DNA of 41,551 bases from an uncultured Collinsella sp. (GTDB lineage Bacteria; Actinomycetota; Coriobacteriia; Coriobacteriales; Coriobacteriaceae): positions 1 to 41,551 of the forward strand of contig URLR01000009.1 in NCBI GenBank assembly GCA_900548815.1, read 5' to 3'. This document shows positions 1 to 7,143 of the stretch, in pieces. Below the pieces are notes generated by a model, which searched no databases, was not told the DNA's origin, and worked only from the letters and a program-made list of their open reading frames with translations. The stretch's first letter is position 1. Each line of letters opens with the position of its first letter. Made by a program: the position numbers and the translations under genes.

Positions 1-121
1 TCCATCCTCGCAGTATCCGGTTCTCAAGGTGCACGCCCCGCGGCTGATCCGGTTCCACCGGGCCGCGCGGCAAGGAGACATATTGCCAGACCGGAGGGCC
101 CCCGGGGGCGGGAATCTGGCA
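1..121 (-). other. rRNA leader or spacer-like sequence at window edge
   Basis: Read on the minus strand, the outermost bases contain a TTGAGAACCGGATACTGCGAG-like stretch. It resembles the conserved TTGAGAACT-type element found in actinobacterial rRNA operon leaders and 16S-23S spacers. A 7-bp stem (84-90 with 115-121) encloses a very GC-rich palindrome around 98-109. No 16S or 23S body is visible, so an rRNA operon may start just left of the window on the minus strand. Recognition is by eye and tentative. Confidence 0.35.
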
Positions 122-341
122 CTCCATATTTTGTTCACAAATGAATATGTCCCTCAGTCGCGTCCCTGAGGTTATAACTGAAGCATTGGCTTCTGATATT
201 GGCGATGACCAGCTGGTTTATAGGTGTTAAGGCATCGGTCATCTCTGGAGCGCCACTTTACTCCAAAAGCATCAGCTATTTGTTTCCCGTCGGTAAAAGG
301 CAGGTTTTGTTCGCCAAGCGTTCTTATATATAGATAGATAC
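122..341. other. unassigned intergenic stretch
   Basis: No convincing coding frame or RNA gene is visible. It is clearly AT-richer than the housekeeping DNA to the right. A weak CCTCAG/CTGAGG hairpin lies near 153-172. Short open frames here lack ribosome-binding sites and family resemblance. Confidence 0.4.
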
Positions 342-366
342 GGGTTCGAACCCATGAAAGGGCGAC

Positions 367-399
367 AAAAAAAGACAGCCAACCGAAGTTGACCGCTTT
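367..399 (-). terminator. rho-independent terminator, minus strand, copy A
   Basis: On the minus strand a G-U-tolerant stem formed by 372-383 and 388-399, with loop CGAA on the plus strand, runs straight into seven T residues (plus-strand A at 367-373). The sequence is an imperfect copy of the tRNA-Lys terminator at 1604-1633. As there, a GGGTTCGAACCC palindrome lies just beyond it (342-353). Confidence 0.6.
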
Positions 400-678
400 C
401 TATTCTATGCTGGAGCATCCAGAGGGTGCTTCCGAACTCGTTTTCTCGCTGCCATTCATGCTTTCGAAGCATCTTTCGACCTTCGCAGTCTCATGTTTTG
501 AGGATCTGCCGTGTTTATCACTGTTATCAATGAGTGTGTGGAAGTGATCCTCATACAGATTCATGCGATCCGCCAGAGAACTGAGAAGCATCTTTCTGCA
601 GCCCTCGTTGTCTATCCTCGCATCTCTCAGGTCTTCCGGAAATTCACAAGCAGTCTTAGGGTCAATTTGTTTCTGCTT
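400..678 (-). pseudogene. remnant of an unrecognised protein
   Basis: The minus strand stays open for about 93 codons, from a stop at 679-681 to a stop at 400. The only ATG is at 591, which would give 63 residues, and nothing like a ribosome-binding site precedes it. The residues upstream of that ATG still look protein-like (charged, helical, with EFPEDLRDARIDNEG), so this is more likely the C-terminal piece of a decayed gene than a small intact one. It lies downstream of the TraX-family gene on the same strand and ends at terminator copy A. The family is not recognised. Confidence 0.3.
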
Positions 679-700
679 TCAGAGACTTGTTTGAGAGTTT

Positions 701-1498
701 TTAAAGACAGTTCAAAACAATAAGCGAGACACCATAAAGCAGAGCAAGATGTGCCGGATAGAAAATGTAGAAGAAATATTTCAGCTTCAGCCCTCGCTTG
801 CCATTATAAAGATTGATAAGCAACAACGAAATTATCGCGGCAGCAACATCAGGATTAAAAATATTAGCTGTAGTGAACTCAAATCCGCCGCCAATTATAT
901 GGCATGACGAAAGGAGCACTGCACATACTGCAGCAAAGAACATCTTAGCTTTGCTGTCGTGGAATAAATAGAATGCAGCCACAAGCAGAATGCCATACGC
1001 ACCGCCATCCAGCTTAGTGTATTCAGCTGCCAGTGCTGTCAAAACAATCAGAGCAATTTCTGCAATGTGCCTCTTCCATTTTGAAAGACTTTGTATCTTT
1101 TCCAGAATAATCAAAAAGACCAAGGAAAGCAGGAGCTCATACATAACATTCTGTTGCCGAAGGTCAAATAGCTGCCCGGTTTGAACGAAATCGTATATGG
1201 GCTCCGCAATGATTGCGAAGACAAGCATATTTCGCAGGTACTTCTTTATGTCATGAGTATGCAAAAATCCCTCAACTATCAAAAAGCAAAATAAGGGAAA
1301 TGCAATTCTGCCAAGAACATGAAGCACATCCGAAGCCTCGCTTAGAATCGCCCACTGCTCGTCTGATATCTGATTGTACGATGCGTGAGTCATGATTCCA
1401 TTGGTCAGGACGATCCTGCTTACATGATCGAGAACCATCGAAATGGCCGCTATTATCTTTAATGTGCTGCCGCTAATTCCGTATCTATCTGTTTTCAT
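701..1498 (-). CDS. TraX-family membrane protein
   Basis: This 265-residue polytopic membrane protein has family hallmarks. They are an N-terminal SGSTLKIIAAISMVLDH segment, a GRIAFPLFCFLIVEGFLHT block around residues 87-105 followed by a KKYLRN motif, and a C-terminal KRGLKLKYFFYIFYPAH signature. TraX proteins were named for F-pilin N-acetylation, but most chromosomal homologues have no tested role, so only family membership is claimed. Predicted helices cover most of the chain. The start is the ATG at 1498. The gene stands alone between two tRNA-type terminators, is AT-rich compared with its neighbours and has no conjugation genes nearby, which suggests a relic of a mobile element. Confidence 0.8.
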   Translation of the reverse strand: MKTDRYGISGSTLKIIAAISMVLDHVSRIVLTNGIMTHASYNQISDEQWAILSEASDVLHVLGRIAFPLFCFLIVEGFLHTHDIKKYLRNMLVFAIIAEPIYDFVQTGQLFDLRQQNVMYELLLSLVFLIILEKIQSLSKWKRHIAEIALIVLTALAAEYTKLDGGAYGILLVAAFYLFHDSKAKMFFAAVCAVLLSSCHIIGGGFEFTTANIFNPDVAAAIISLLLINLYNGKRGLKLKYFFYIFYPAHLALLYGVSLIVLNCL

Positions 1499-1516
1499 TT
1501 TGCTTTCCTTTCGTTG

Positions 1517-1590
1517 GGTGGGCCGTCGGGGGTTCAGCCTGCTCCGCAGGCGGCCGCTGCGGCGCTCCGCGCCCCGACGGGTTCGAACCC
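1517..1590. repeat. tRNA-Lys-derived palindromic element
   Basis: Positions 1517-1535 repeat the last 19 bases of the tRNA-Lys gene (as seen at 1644-1662) with one mismatch. A GC-rich fold follows: an outer 9-bp stem CCGTCGGGG/CCCCGACGG (1523-1531 with 1572-1580) encloses hairpins at 1537-1551 (GCCTGC-TCC-GCAGGC) and 1561-1573 (GGCGC-TCC-GCGCC). A T-arm-like palindrome GGGTTCGAACCC closes it at 1579-1590. The same layout recurs beside tRNA-Gly at 10196-10335. Confidence 0.65.
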
Positions 1591-1603
1591 GTGTCGCGGC
1601 AAC

Positions 1604-1633
1604 AAAAAAGCGACCAACCGGAGTCGATCGCTT
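1604..1633 (-). terminator. terminator of tRNA-Lys
   Basis: An 11-bp stem (1608-1618 with 1623-1633, including two G-U pairs on the RNA strand) has a four-base loop. Six T residues follow on the minus strand (plus A at 1604-1609). It starts ten bases after the tRNA CCA end. Confidence 0.8.
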
Positions 1634-1642
1634 TCTTTTCTA

Positions 1643-1718
1643 TGGTGGGCCGTCAGGGGTTCGAACCCTGGACCTTGGGATTAAAAGTCCCCTGCTCTGC
1701 CAGCTGAGCTAACGGCCC
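1643..1718 (-). tRNA. tRNA-Lys (anticodon TTT)
   Basis: A complete 76-nt cloverleaf including an encoded CCA can be folded. The acceptor GGGCCGT pairs with ACGGCCC, and the discriminator is A. The T-arm is CAGGG-TTCGAAC-CCCTG. The anticodon loop CTTTTAA gives anticodon TTT at 1683-1685. It is followed by a strong terminator and preceded by a promoter inside the end of the aminopeptidase gene. Confidence 0.97.
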
Positions 1719-1727
1719 GCGGGTGGC

Positions 1728-1756
1728 ATTGTACCACGGTCTGGGACTATTCCCAA
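1728..1756 (-). promoter_or_regulatory. candidate promoter of tRNA-Lys
   Basis: On the minus strand TTGGGA (1751-1756) and TACAAT (1728-1733) are separated by 17 nt, with the -10 box nine bases before the mature tRNA 5' end. It overlaps the last codons of the aminopeptidase gene. Confidence 0.5.
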
Positions 1757-3027
1757 CTCCATTGGCCGTTCTGGAAAATCACAACTTCACGTCCATCAGG
1801 CGTAATGCCCGTAATATCGATGTCGTCCGTGCCGATCATAAAATCAACGTGCGTGCTCGAGACGTTAACACCATGCTCCAGGAGCTCCTCCTTGGACATG
1901 TCATACCCACCCTCGATACATTCGGGGAAACCGACACCTAGCGCGAGATGGCAGCTAGCGTTCTCGTCATAGAGCGTATCGTAGAACAGAACACCACTTT
2001 CGCGGATCGGCGTGTTCTTGGAAATGAGCGCGACCTCTCCCAGGTGAGCAGCGCCCTCGTCAGTATCGATGATACTTGCGAGCGTTGCCTTGCCCACGCG
2101 GGCGTCGTAGCCCACCACGCGGCCGCCCTCGAACTTAATCCAAAAATCGTCGACTTTATTGCCGTGGTGGATGAGCGGCATGGCCGAGTACACGATACCG
2201 TCGGCGCGCATGCGATCGGGCGAAGTGAAGACTTCCTCGGTGGGAATGTTGGGGAAGAAGGGGTGCCCATCGGGCGTCTTGCCCTTGCCGCCGGCCCACT
2301 CGTGACCCTTCGTCATGCCAATCGTCAGATCGGTTCCATTTGCCGCGGTGTAATGCAGGCGGTCGAAACGATTGTCGTTCAGGAAACGCAGGTTCTTTTC
2401 GAATGCGGCGTCATGGAGTTCCCAGTCGCTCTCTGGGTCCTGGCCATCGGCGCGAGCGGTGTGCAGAATCGCATTCCACAGCTTATAGATTGCAACCTCA
2501 TCGGCGTCTCCCGGGAACACCTCGCGCGCCCAAGCCACGACCGGAGCGCCGGCGATGCACCACGGATTGATGTTGTAATCCAGTCCACGGCGGAAAACTT
2601 TGCACTGCGTGTTCTTTGCCTTAGAAGCTGCAGCGGGCTTAGCGGGATCGATGCCCTTAAGGGCGGCGGGGTCCGCACCCTCGATAAAGATAAAGCAGGC
2701 ACCGTCCTGGGCCAGGGAATCCAGCTGCAGGCGCTTCCACTCGGGCGTCTGCTCAAAATAGCTTTTCTCGACATGCTCGTACGTGAGCCTCGTCACGGCA
2801 TCATCGGCCCAGATGACCGTCACGTGGCCGGCGCCGGCAGCATAGGCCTCCGCGACCACCACGCGCGCAAACGGCGCGCACTCAACCGGAGACTGAACGA
2901 CGACTTCCTGGCCGGGCTTAACGTTTACGCCCTTGCGGACAACCAGGCGCGCATAGTTTTTAATCTTGGGCTCCAGGGACTTCATACCCTCCAGGGCCTC
3001 TTCGACCGTCAGGGCAGCTCGAATCAT
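1747..3027 (-). CDS. M29-family (thermophilic-type) aminopeptidase
   Basis: This metal-dependent exopeptidase has 426 residues, close to the family's usual length of about 410. The N-terminal domain (about 1-230) has the family's KPGQEVVVQSPVE and AGAGHVTVIWADD blocks. The C-terminal catalytic part has NIPTEEVFTSPDRMRADG (metal-binding Glu region), IHHGNKVDDFWIKFEGG, AAHLGEVALI, LYDENASCHLALG and THVDFMIGTDDIDI, which carry the conserved Glu, His, Tyr and Asp ligand positions. The likely cytoplasmic role is release of N-terminal residues from peptides. An upstream in-frame ATG exists at 3039, but the ATG at 3027 has GGAG six bases upstream and is preferred. A terminator separates it from the purC unit. 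Confidence 0.93.
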   Translation of the reverse strand: MIRAALTVEEALEGMKSLEPKIKNYARLVVRKGVNVKPGQEVVVQSPVECAPFARVVVAEAYAAGAGHVTVIWADDAVTRLTYEHVEKSYFEQTPEWKRLQLDSLAQDGACFIFIEGADPAALKGIDPAKPAAASKAKNTQCKVFRRGLDYNINPWCIAGAPVVAWAREVFPGDADEVAIYKLWNAILHTARADGQDPESDWELHDAAFEKNLRFLNDNRFDRLHYTAANGTDLTIGMTKGHEWAGGKGKTPDGHPFFPNIPTEEVFTSPDRMRADGIVYSAMPLIHHGNKVDDFWIKFEGGRVVGYDARVGKATLASIIDTDEGAAHLGEVALISKNTPIRESGVLFYDTLYDENASCHLALGVGFPECIEGGYDMSKEELLEHGVNVSSTHVDFMIGTDDIDITGITPDGREVVIFQNGQWSWE

Positions 3028-3055
3028 GTGCCACTCCATCTATCTATAGAACAGT

Positions 3056-3086
3056 AAAAAGGCGCGCCGCAAAAACGACGCGCCTT
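3056..3086 (-). terminator. terminator after the purC-linked membrane protein gene
   Basis: An AAGGCGCG/CGCGCCTT stem (3059-3066 with 3079-3086) is followed on the minus strand by a T tract (plus A at 3056-3060). Confidence 0.75.
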
Positions 3087-3116
3087 ATATCTTAGCGATA
3101 AGTATGTATGCAAACG

Positions 3117-3692
3117 CTACTTCTTCTTGGAGTCCTTCTTGTCCTCCTCGGCAGCTGCGCGCTCGATAAGAGCGTTGAGCTTGTTCTCGGACATGCCCTC
3201 GGCCTGCGCGCGGTACATGTTGCGCAAGGGACGAATACGAGCGAAGTCGTAGATAAAGTCACCTAGGATGATGACATAGGACAAAACGATGCCGACCATC
3301 TGGACAGGGCTGGACACCATGCCAGCGGGAGCGAAGTACAGCGAGGCCCAAATTGCCACGACGAGCACCATGCCAATGGCGAGCACAATCCACCAGATGC
3401 GACGGCGCTTGGTGTAGTCCTCGTCCTGCTTGAGGAGGATATTCGACACCGTATAGATGCGGTCCTCCTTGGCGCGCTGCTTAGCCTTGCGGGCGCGCTT
3501 CTCCTCTTTAGAGAGGCCCTCGAGGTTCTCGCCCTTCTCGAGCTCTTTGCGGCGTGCCTTAGACGAAGCCGGCACGACGCGAACGGAGCTCGCTGCTTGG
3601 CGGGCGGGCTTAGCAGATGCGGCAGACTTGCGCGCAACCCCGGTAACTTCGTGGGATTGCGTGCGCTTGTTCGTGGCGCTACGGGTACTCAC
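3117..3692 (-). CDS. two-helix membrane protein of unknown function
   Basis: This 191-residue protein is not recognised. Residues 1-98 are highly basic and probably disordered or coiled (an ELEKGENLEGLSKEEKRARK stretch near 50-69). Two membrane helices at about 99-120 and 131-150 follow, then a short charged tail ending in lysines. The positive-inside pattern predicts both termini in the cytoplasm. The GTG start at 3692 directly abuts the purC stop codon. An AAGGAG nine bases upstream lies inside the end of purC, so the two are cotranscribed and probably translationally coupled. Nothing in the sequence links it to purine synthesis. Confidence 0.8.
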   Translation of the reverse strand: MSTRSATNKRTQSHEVTGVARKSAASAKPARQAASSVRVVPASSKARRKELEKGENLEGLSKEEKRARKAKQRAKEDRIYTVSNILLKQDEDYTKRRRIWWIVLAIGMVLVVAIWASLYFAPAGMVSSPVQMVGIVLSYVIILGDFIYDFARIRPLRNMYRAQAEGMSENKLNALIERAAAEEDKKDSKKK

Positions 3693-4580
3693 TTATGCGT
3701 TCTCCTTCATGCTTGTGAACTGGGAGCCCGTGATGATCTGGAAGGCCTCGCGATAGCGCTCGGACGTGCCATCGATGACCTCGGCGGGCAGGTGCGGGGT
3801 CTCCCCCGTCATATCCCAGTTGGCCTTGAGCCAATTGCGGACGAATTGCTTGTCGTAGCTAGGCTGGATCTTGCCCTCCTCGTAGCTGGCAGCAGGCCAG
3901 AAACGGCTGGAGTCGGGCGTGAGACACTCGTCAATCAGCGTGACCTTGCCATCAATAACACCAAACTCGAACTTGGTGTCGGCAATGATGATGCCACGGG
4001 TCGCGGCGTACTCGGCGGCAGCCTTGTAGATCTTGAGGGAAAGGTCGCGAATCTGCGTGGCGATGTCCTCGCCCACGATCTCGCAGCAACGCTCGAACGA
4101 GATGTTCTCGTCGTGGTCACCAATCTCGGCCTTCGTGGACGGCGTGAACAGCGGCTCAGGAAGCTTGGAAGCCTCGGTCAGGCCCTCAGGCAGCTGGATG
4201 CCGCAGACGGTGCCGTTCTCGTCGTAGGTCTTCTTGCCCGAACCGGTCAGATAGCCGCGGACGATGCACTCGATAGGAATCGTCTGGGCCTTCTTAACCA
4301 GCATGGCGCGGCCAGCGAGGTAGTCACGATACTCAGCAAACTCCTCGGGGAAATCCGCCGGGTCGATGGAAACGAGATGGTTGGGGACGATGTCGGCAAA
4401 CTTATCGAACCAGAATGCCGAGATGCGATTGAGCACCTCTCCCTTAAACGGAATCTCGTCGGGAAGAATGAAGTCGAACGCAGAAATGCGGTCGGTGGCG
4501 ACCATCAGCAGGTTTTCACCGGCATCGTAAATATCACGAACCTTGCCACGGGAATCCGGACGACGCTCCATCGTTGTCAC
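3693..4580 (-). CDS. purC: phosphoribosylaminoimidazole-succinocarboxamide synthase
   Basis: SAICAR synthase makes SAICAR from CAIR, aspartate and ATP in de novo purine synthesis. Family motifs seen are SRGKVRDIYD, the ATDRISAFDF block, PNHLVS, the IPIECIVRGYLTGSG signature, ISFE, DTKFEFG and LIDECLTPDSSRFWP. At about 295 residues it is of the longer type seen in actinobacteria and yeast rather than the short E. coli form. The GTG at 4580 is the preferred start because AAGGAG lies eight bases upstream. The GTG at 4589 would overlap that site, and the ATG at 4571 is too far from it. It forms a unit with the downstream membrane-protein gene. purB sits nearby at 8747 but in a separate unit. Confidence 0.96.
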   Translation of the reverse strand: MTTMERRPDSRGKVRDIYDAGENLLMVATDRISAFDFILPDEIPFKGEVLNRISAFWFDKFADIVPNHLVSIDPADFPEEFAEYRDYLAGRAMLVKKAQTIPIECIVRGYLTGSGKKTYDENGTVCGIQLPEGLTEASKLPEPLFTPSTKAEIGDHDENISFERCCEIVGEDIATQIRDLSLKIYKAAAEYAATRGIIIADTKFEFGVIDGKVTLIDECLTPDSSRFWPAASYEEGKIQPSYDKQFVRNWLKANWDMTGETPHLPAEVIDGTSERYREAFQIITGSQFTSMKENA

Positions 4581-4611
4581 GTGAGTCACTCCTTACCTAA
4601 ATACGACAGAA

Positions 4612-4631
4612 ATGCGGGTTCTTTCCCGCAT
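4612..4631 (-). terminator. weak terminator-like hairpin after the sensor kinase
   Basis: A perfect 7-bp stem ATGCGGG/CCCGCAT with a 6-nt loop is followed by only a short TTCT on the minus strand. It sits between the kinase gene and purC and may be a partial terminator or part of the purC leader. Confidence 0.4.
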
Positions 4632-4689
4632 GTTTTCGCAAACTCGGAGCGGCAGGGACGCGGCCCCTCCTTCACCGAATAGCGAAAAG

Positions 4690-6255
4690 CTAGTGCTCCA
4701 TTGTAGTAGATGCCGCGTCTGCCGTGTGCTCGCGGGGCAGATGAATTGTAAAAGTCGTACCCTTTCCAAGCTCCGACTCCACGGATATGTAGCCATGGTG
4801 ACGCTCGACGATCTGCTTGGTCACGGCGAGGCCAACGCCCAGGCCGCCCGCCTCGCGGGCGCGACTGGCGTCGGCACGCCAAAAGCGGCCGAAGATGCGC
4901 GACAAATCATCCTTGGCGATACCGATGCCCGTATCCGAAACCGCGATATCGACGTGCTTGCGGTCGCTGAGCACCGACACCACGACCCAACCCCCCTCGG
5001 GGGTATAGCGCATGGCGTTACTCATGAGGTTGATGACACATTGCGTGATCATATCGGGATCGGCTTCGACGACATCGTCATGCCCCTGAGTTTCATCTGC
5101 AAAGCGCAAACGCAGGTCACGGTCGGCAAACAGGCGCTCTTGGCCATTCACAATCGAACGCACAAACGGCACCATATCCACCGGCTCCAGGTTGAGCGGA
5201 GCGGTACTGTTTTCCATACGCGACAGGTCGAGCATCTGCTGCACCAGACGGGCCAGACGACGCGTCTCGGATGCGACTGTCTCCAGGTGTTCGTCATCGG
5301 TGGGATACACACCGTCTTGCATGGCCTCGACCGTTGCAAGCATGGCCATGAGCGGCGTGCGCAGCTCGTGGGCAACATCAGAGGTCAGGCGCTTCTCGTG
5401 CTTCATATCCTTTTCGAGCGAGGTGGCCATCTCGTCGAAGGTCTCTCCCAGCTGATCGATCTCATCATCGCCGCGCAAGCCCGTACGAGCGGACAGGTCT
5501 CCATCGCGGATTTGCTTGGCGGTGCTGGTTATACGATGAATCGGCTTGGTGAGCATGCGCGACACGAGTGATCCGATAACGACCGAGATGCAGACGGCCA
5601 CAACCGCAGCAAGGGCCATGGCGTTAAAGGTCTTCTCCCTGAATGCTGAGTCTGCCTTGGTGAGCAGGGCATCGGAGCCAATCGCCCACAATTTGACCTG
5701 GCCCACGTGCTCGCCGGAGGTCGTCACGATCTCAACGTTGGCAACACTATTGGAATCGGTGGGAGCAGACGAGACCGGGCTGTGCGATGCCTTCTTTCCG
5801 CTCGTGCCGTCGGTCGTCGCCTGATTTTCGCGTACATCGGCAGTAGCGCTTGCCGAGGGCCACGAGTCGTCATAGACGACAACGCCCTTTTTATTGACGA
5901 CCTGCATGCCCAGATCGTCGGACACCAAACTCGATGTCGCGACCGTGCGCAGTTCGCCCGCAGTCCAATTGCCGTTTTCCTCGTACGACGTCGCAAGCTT
6001 TTCGGCTGCGGAATTGGCGATTTCGACGATATTGGAGCGCGTGTAGTCCGAAAAAACCGTACCCCATACAACGGAGACCACGCCTACCAGTACCAGTACC
6101 GTCATGAGCGATGTCAGGGCGAAAGCCAGGGCCATGCGCGAGGGATAGCTCATCGTTGGCCGTGAATCGGAACGAGGCGTGTTCCAACTAGCCTTGGAAC
6201 CCGCCTCGTTCTCCTGCTTATGCTTTTGCCCGATTTCAAAGCGCGCAGGTGTCAT
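4690..6255 (-). CDS. membrane sensor histidine kinase
   Basis: This 521-residue kinase has a classical layout. TM1 lies at about 41-65, followed by an extracellular sensor of about 145 residues with a Ser/Thr-rich low-complexity stretch (about 132-172). TM2 is at about 212-233, then a HAMP domain to about 286. The HisKA domain has the H-box SDVAHELRTPL with phospho-acceptor His296. The ATPase domain has N-box Asn413, G1 DTGIG at 441-445 and G2 GGLGVGLA at 470-477. The ATG at 6255 has AAAGGA upstream, and the response-regulator stop lies 12 nt before it, so the pair is cotranscribed. It resembles envelope-sensing kinases of the OmpR-partner class, but the signal cannot be read from sequence. 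Confidence 0.93.
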   Translation of the reverse strand: MTPARFEIGQKHKQENEAGSKASWNTPRSDSRPTMSYPSRMALAFALTSLMTVLVLVGVVSVVWGTVFSDYTRSNIVEIANSAAEKLATSYEENGNWTAGELRTVATSSLVSDDLGMQVVNKKGVVVYDDSWPSASATADVRENQATTDGTSGKKASHSPVSSAPTDSNSVANVEIVTTSGEHVGQVKLWAIGSDALLTKADSAFREKTFNAMALAAVVAVCISVVIGSLVSRMLTKPIHRITSTAKQIRDGDLSARTGLRGDDEIDQLGETFDEMATSLEKDMKHEKRLTSDVAHELRTPLMAMLATVEAMQDGVYPTDDEHLETVASETRRLARLVQQMLDLSRMENSTAPLNLEPVDMVPFVRSIVNGQERLFADRDLRLRFADETQGHDDVVEADPDMITQCVINLMSNAMRYTPEGGWVVVSVLSDRKHVDIAVSDTGIGIAKDDLSRIFGRFWRADASRAREAGGLGVGLAVTKQIVERHHGYISVESELGKGTTFTIHLPREHTADAASTTMEH

Positions 6256-6267
6256 ATGTGATTTCCT

Positions 6268-6990
6268 TTATTTCTCGTCCGACTTATCGGTCTTGGTCGG
6301 AGCCTCGAAGCGATAGCCGACACCGTGAACGGTGTAGAGCCACTTGGGCTTCTTGGGGTCGTCGCCTAGCTTGGCGCGAAGGTTCTTCACGTGGCTGTCG
6401 ATGGTGCGCTCGTAACCCTCAAAGTCGTAGCCGAGCACCTTCTCGACCAGCTCCATGCGGTTGTAGACGCGGCCGGGGTGACGGGCAAGCGTGGTGAGCA
6501 GCTTGAACTCGGAAGCCGTCAGGTCGACTTCCTTGCCCTCGACCAAAATCTTGTGGCCCGAGATGTCAATGACCAGATCGCCAAAGTCGAGCACCTCGAC
6601 GGCCGGCTCATCGGCCTGGTGGGCACGGCGGAACAAGGCGCGTACGCGCGCGACAAGCTCGCGCGGCGAGAACGGCTTGATCAGGTAGTCGTCGGCACCG
6701 AGCTCGAGGCCGATAATACGGTCCTCGATCTCGCCCTTGGCCGTCAGCATAATGATGGGGACATCCGAGGTGTCGCGAATGGTACGGCAAACGCGCTCGC
6801 CGGGAATCTTGGGGAGCATGAGGTCGAGCACGACCAGGTCGAACTGATGCTTCTCGAACTCCTCGATAGCGGACTGGCCGTCGCCCACGCCCACAACCCA
6901 ATAGCCCTCGCGCTCGAGATAGGCAGCGACAGCGTCACAGATTGCCTTCTCATCCTCGACCAGCAGAATCTTTTTTGCATCTGAAGCCAT
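6268..6990 (-). CDS. OmpR/PhoB-family response regulator
   Basis: This 240-residue DNA-binding regulator pairs with the downstream sensor kinase. The receiver domain has the acidic pair in LLVEDE, phospho-acceptor Asp56 in VVLDLMLPK, the switch Thr in IIMLTAKG and the conserved Lys in LIKPF. The C-terminal winged helix (about 135-235) has LTASEFKLL, the recognition region around ERTIDSHVKNLRAKLGDD and YTVHGVGYRFE. The ATG at 6990 has a GGGGGG-rich ribosome site upstream. A TTG seven codons earlier is open but would place that site inside the gene. Confidence 0.95.
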   Translation of the reverse strand: MASDAKKILLVEDEKAICDAVAAYLEREGYWVVGVGDGQSAIEEFEKHQFDLVVLDLMLPKIPGERVCRTIRDTSDVPIIMLTAKGEIEDRIIGLELGADDYLIKPFSPRELVARVRALFRRAHQADEPAVEVLDFGDLVIDISGHKILVEGKEVDLTASEFKLLTTLARHPGRVYNRMELVEKVLGYDFEGYERTIDSHVKNLRAKLGDDPKKPKWLYTVHGVGYRFEAPTKTDKSDEK

Positions 6991-7045
6991 AACACGGCCC
7001 CCCTGTCTCAATTAGCTAAGAACAAGCTCATTTTAACGCACCTGA

Positions 7046-7084
7046 GCCCACCGGGTATCGCATGGGTGCGATAGCTCGGCGGGC
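7046..7084. other. hairpin between the lipoprotein gene and the response regulator
   Basis: TATCGCA (7056-7062) pairs with TGCGATA (7067-7073) over a TGGG loop. An imperfect outer arm GCCCACCG/CTCGGCGGGC extends the stem. No T tract follows on either strand. It may end the lipoprotein transcript or serve as a leader element of the regulator gene. Confidence 0.4.
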
Positions 7085-7143
7085 GGTACTCATAATTACA
7101 ACGCGTTTATTCCCCTGTTGGCGCCTTTTTAACCCCTCTAAGC

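Noticed and set aside
400..430. A third tRNA upstream of terminator copy A
   Set aside because: A TGGAGCATCCA-like acceptor end is suggestive, but no matching 5' acceptor, anticodon arm or D-arm can be found.
1948..3057. 369-residue plus-strand open frame over the aminopeptidase gene
   Set aside because: Antisense to clear M29 motifs, with no family resemblance of its own.
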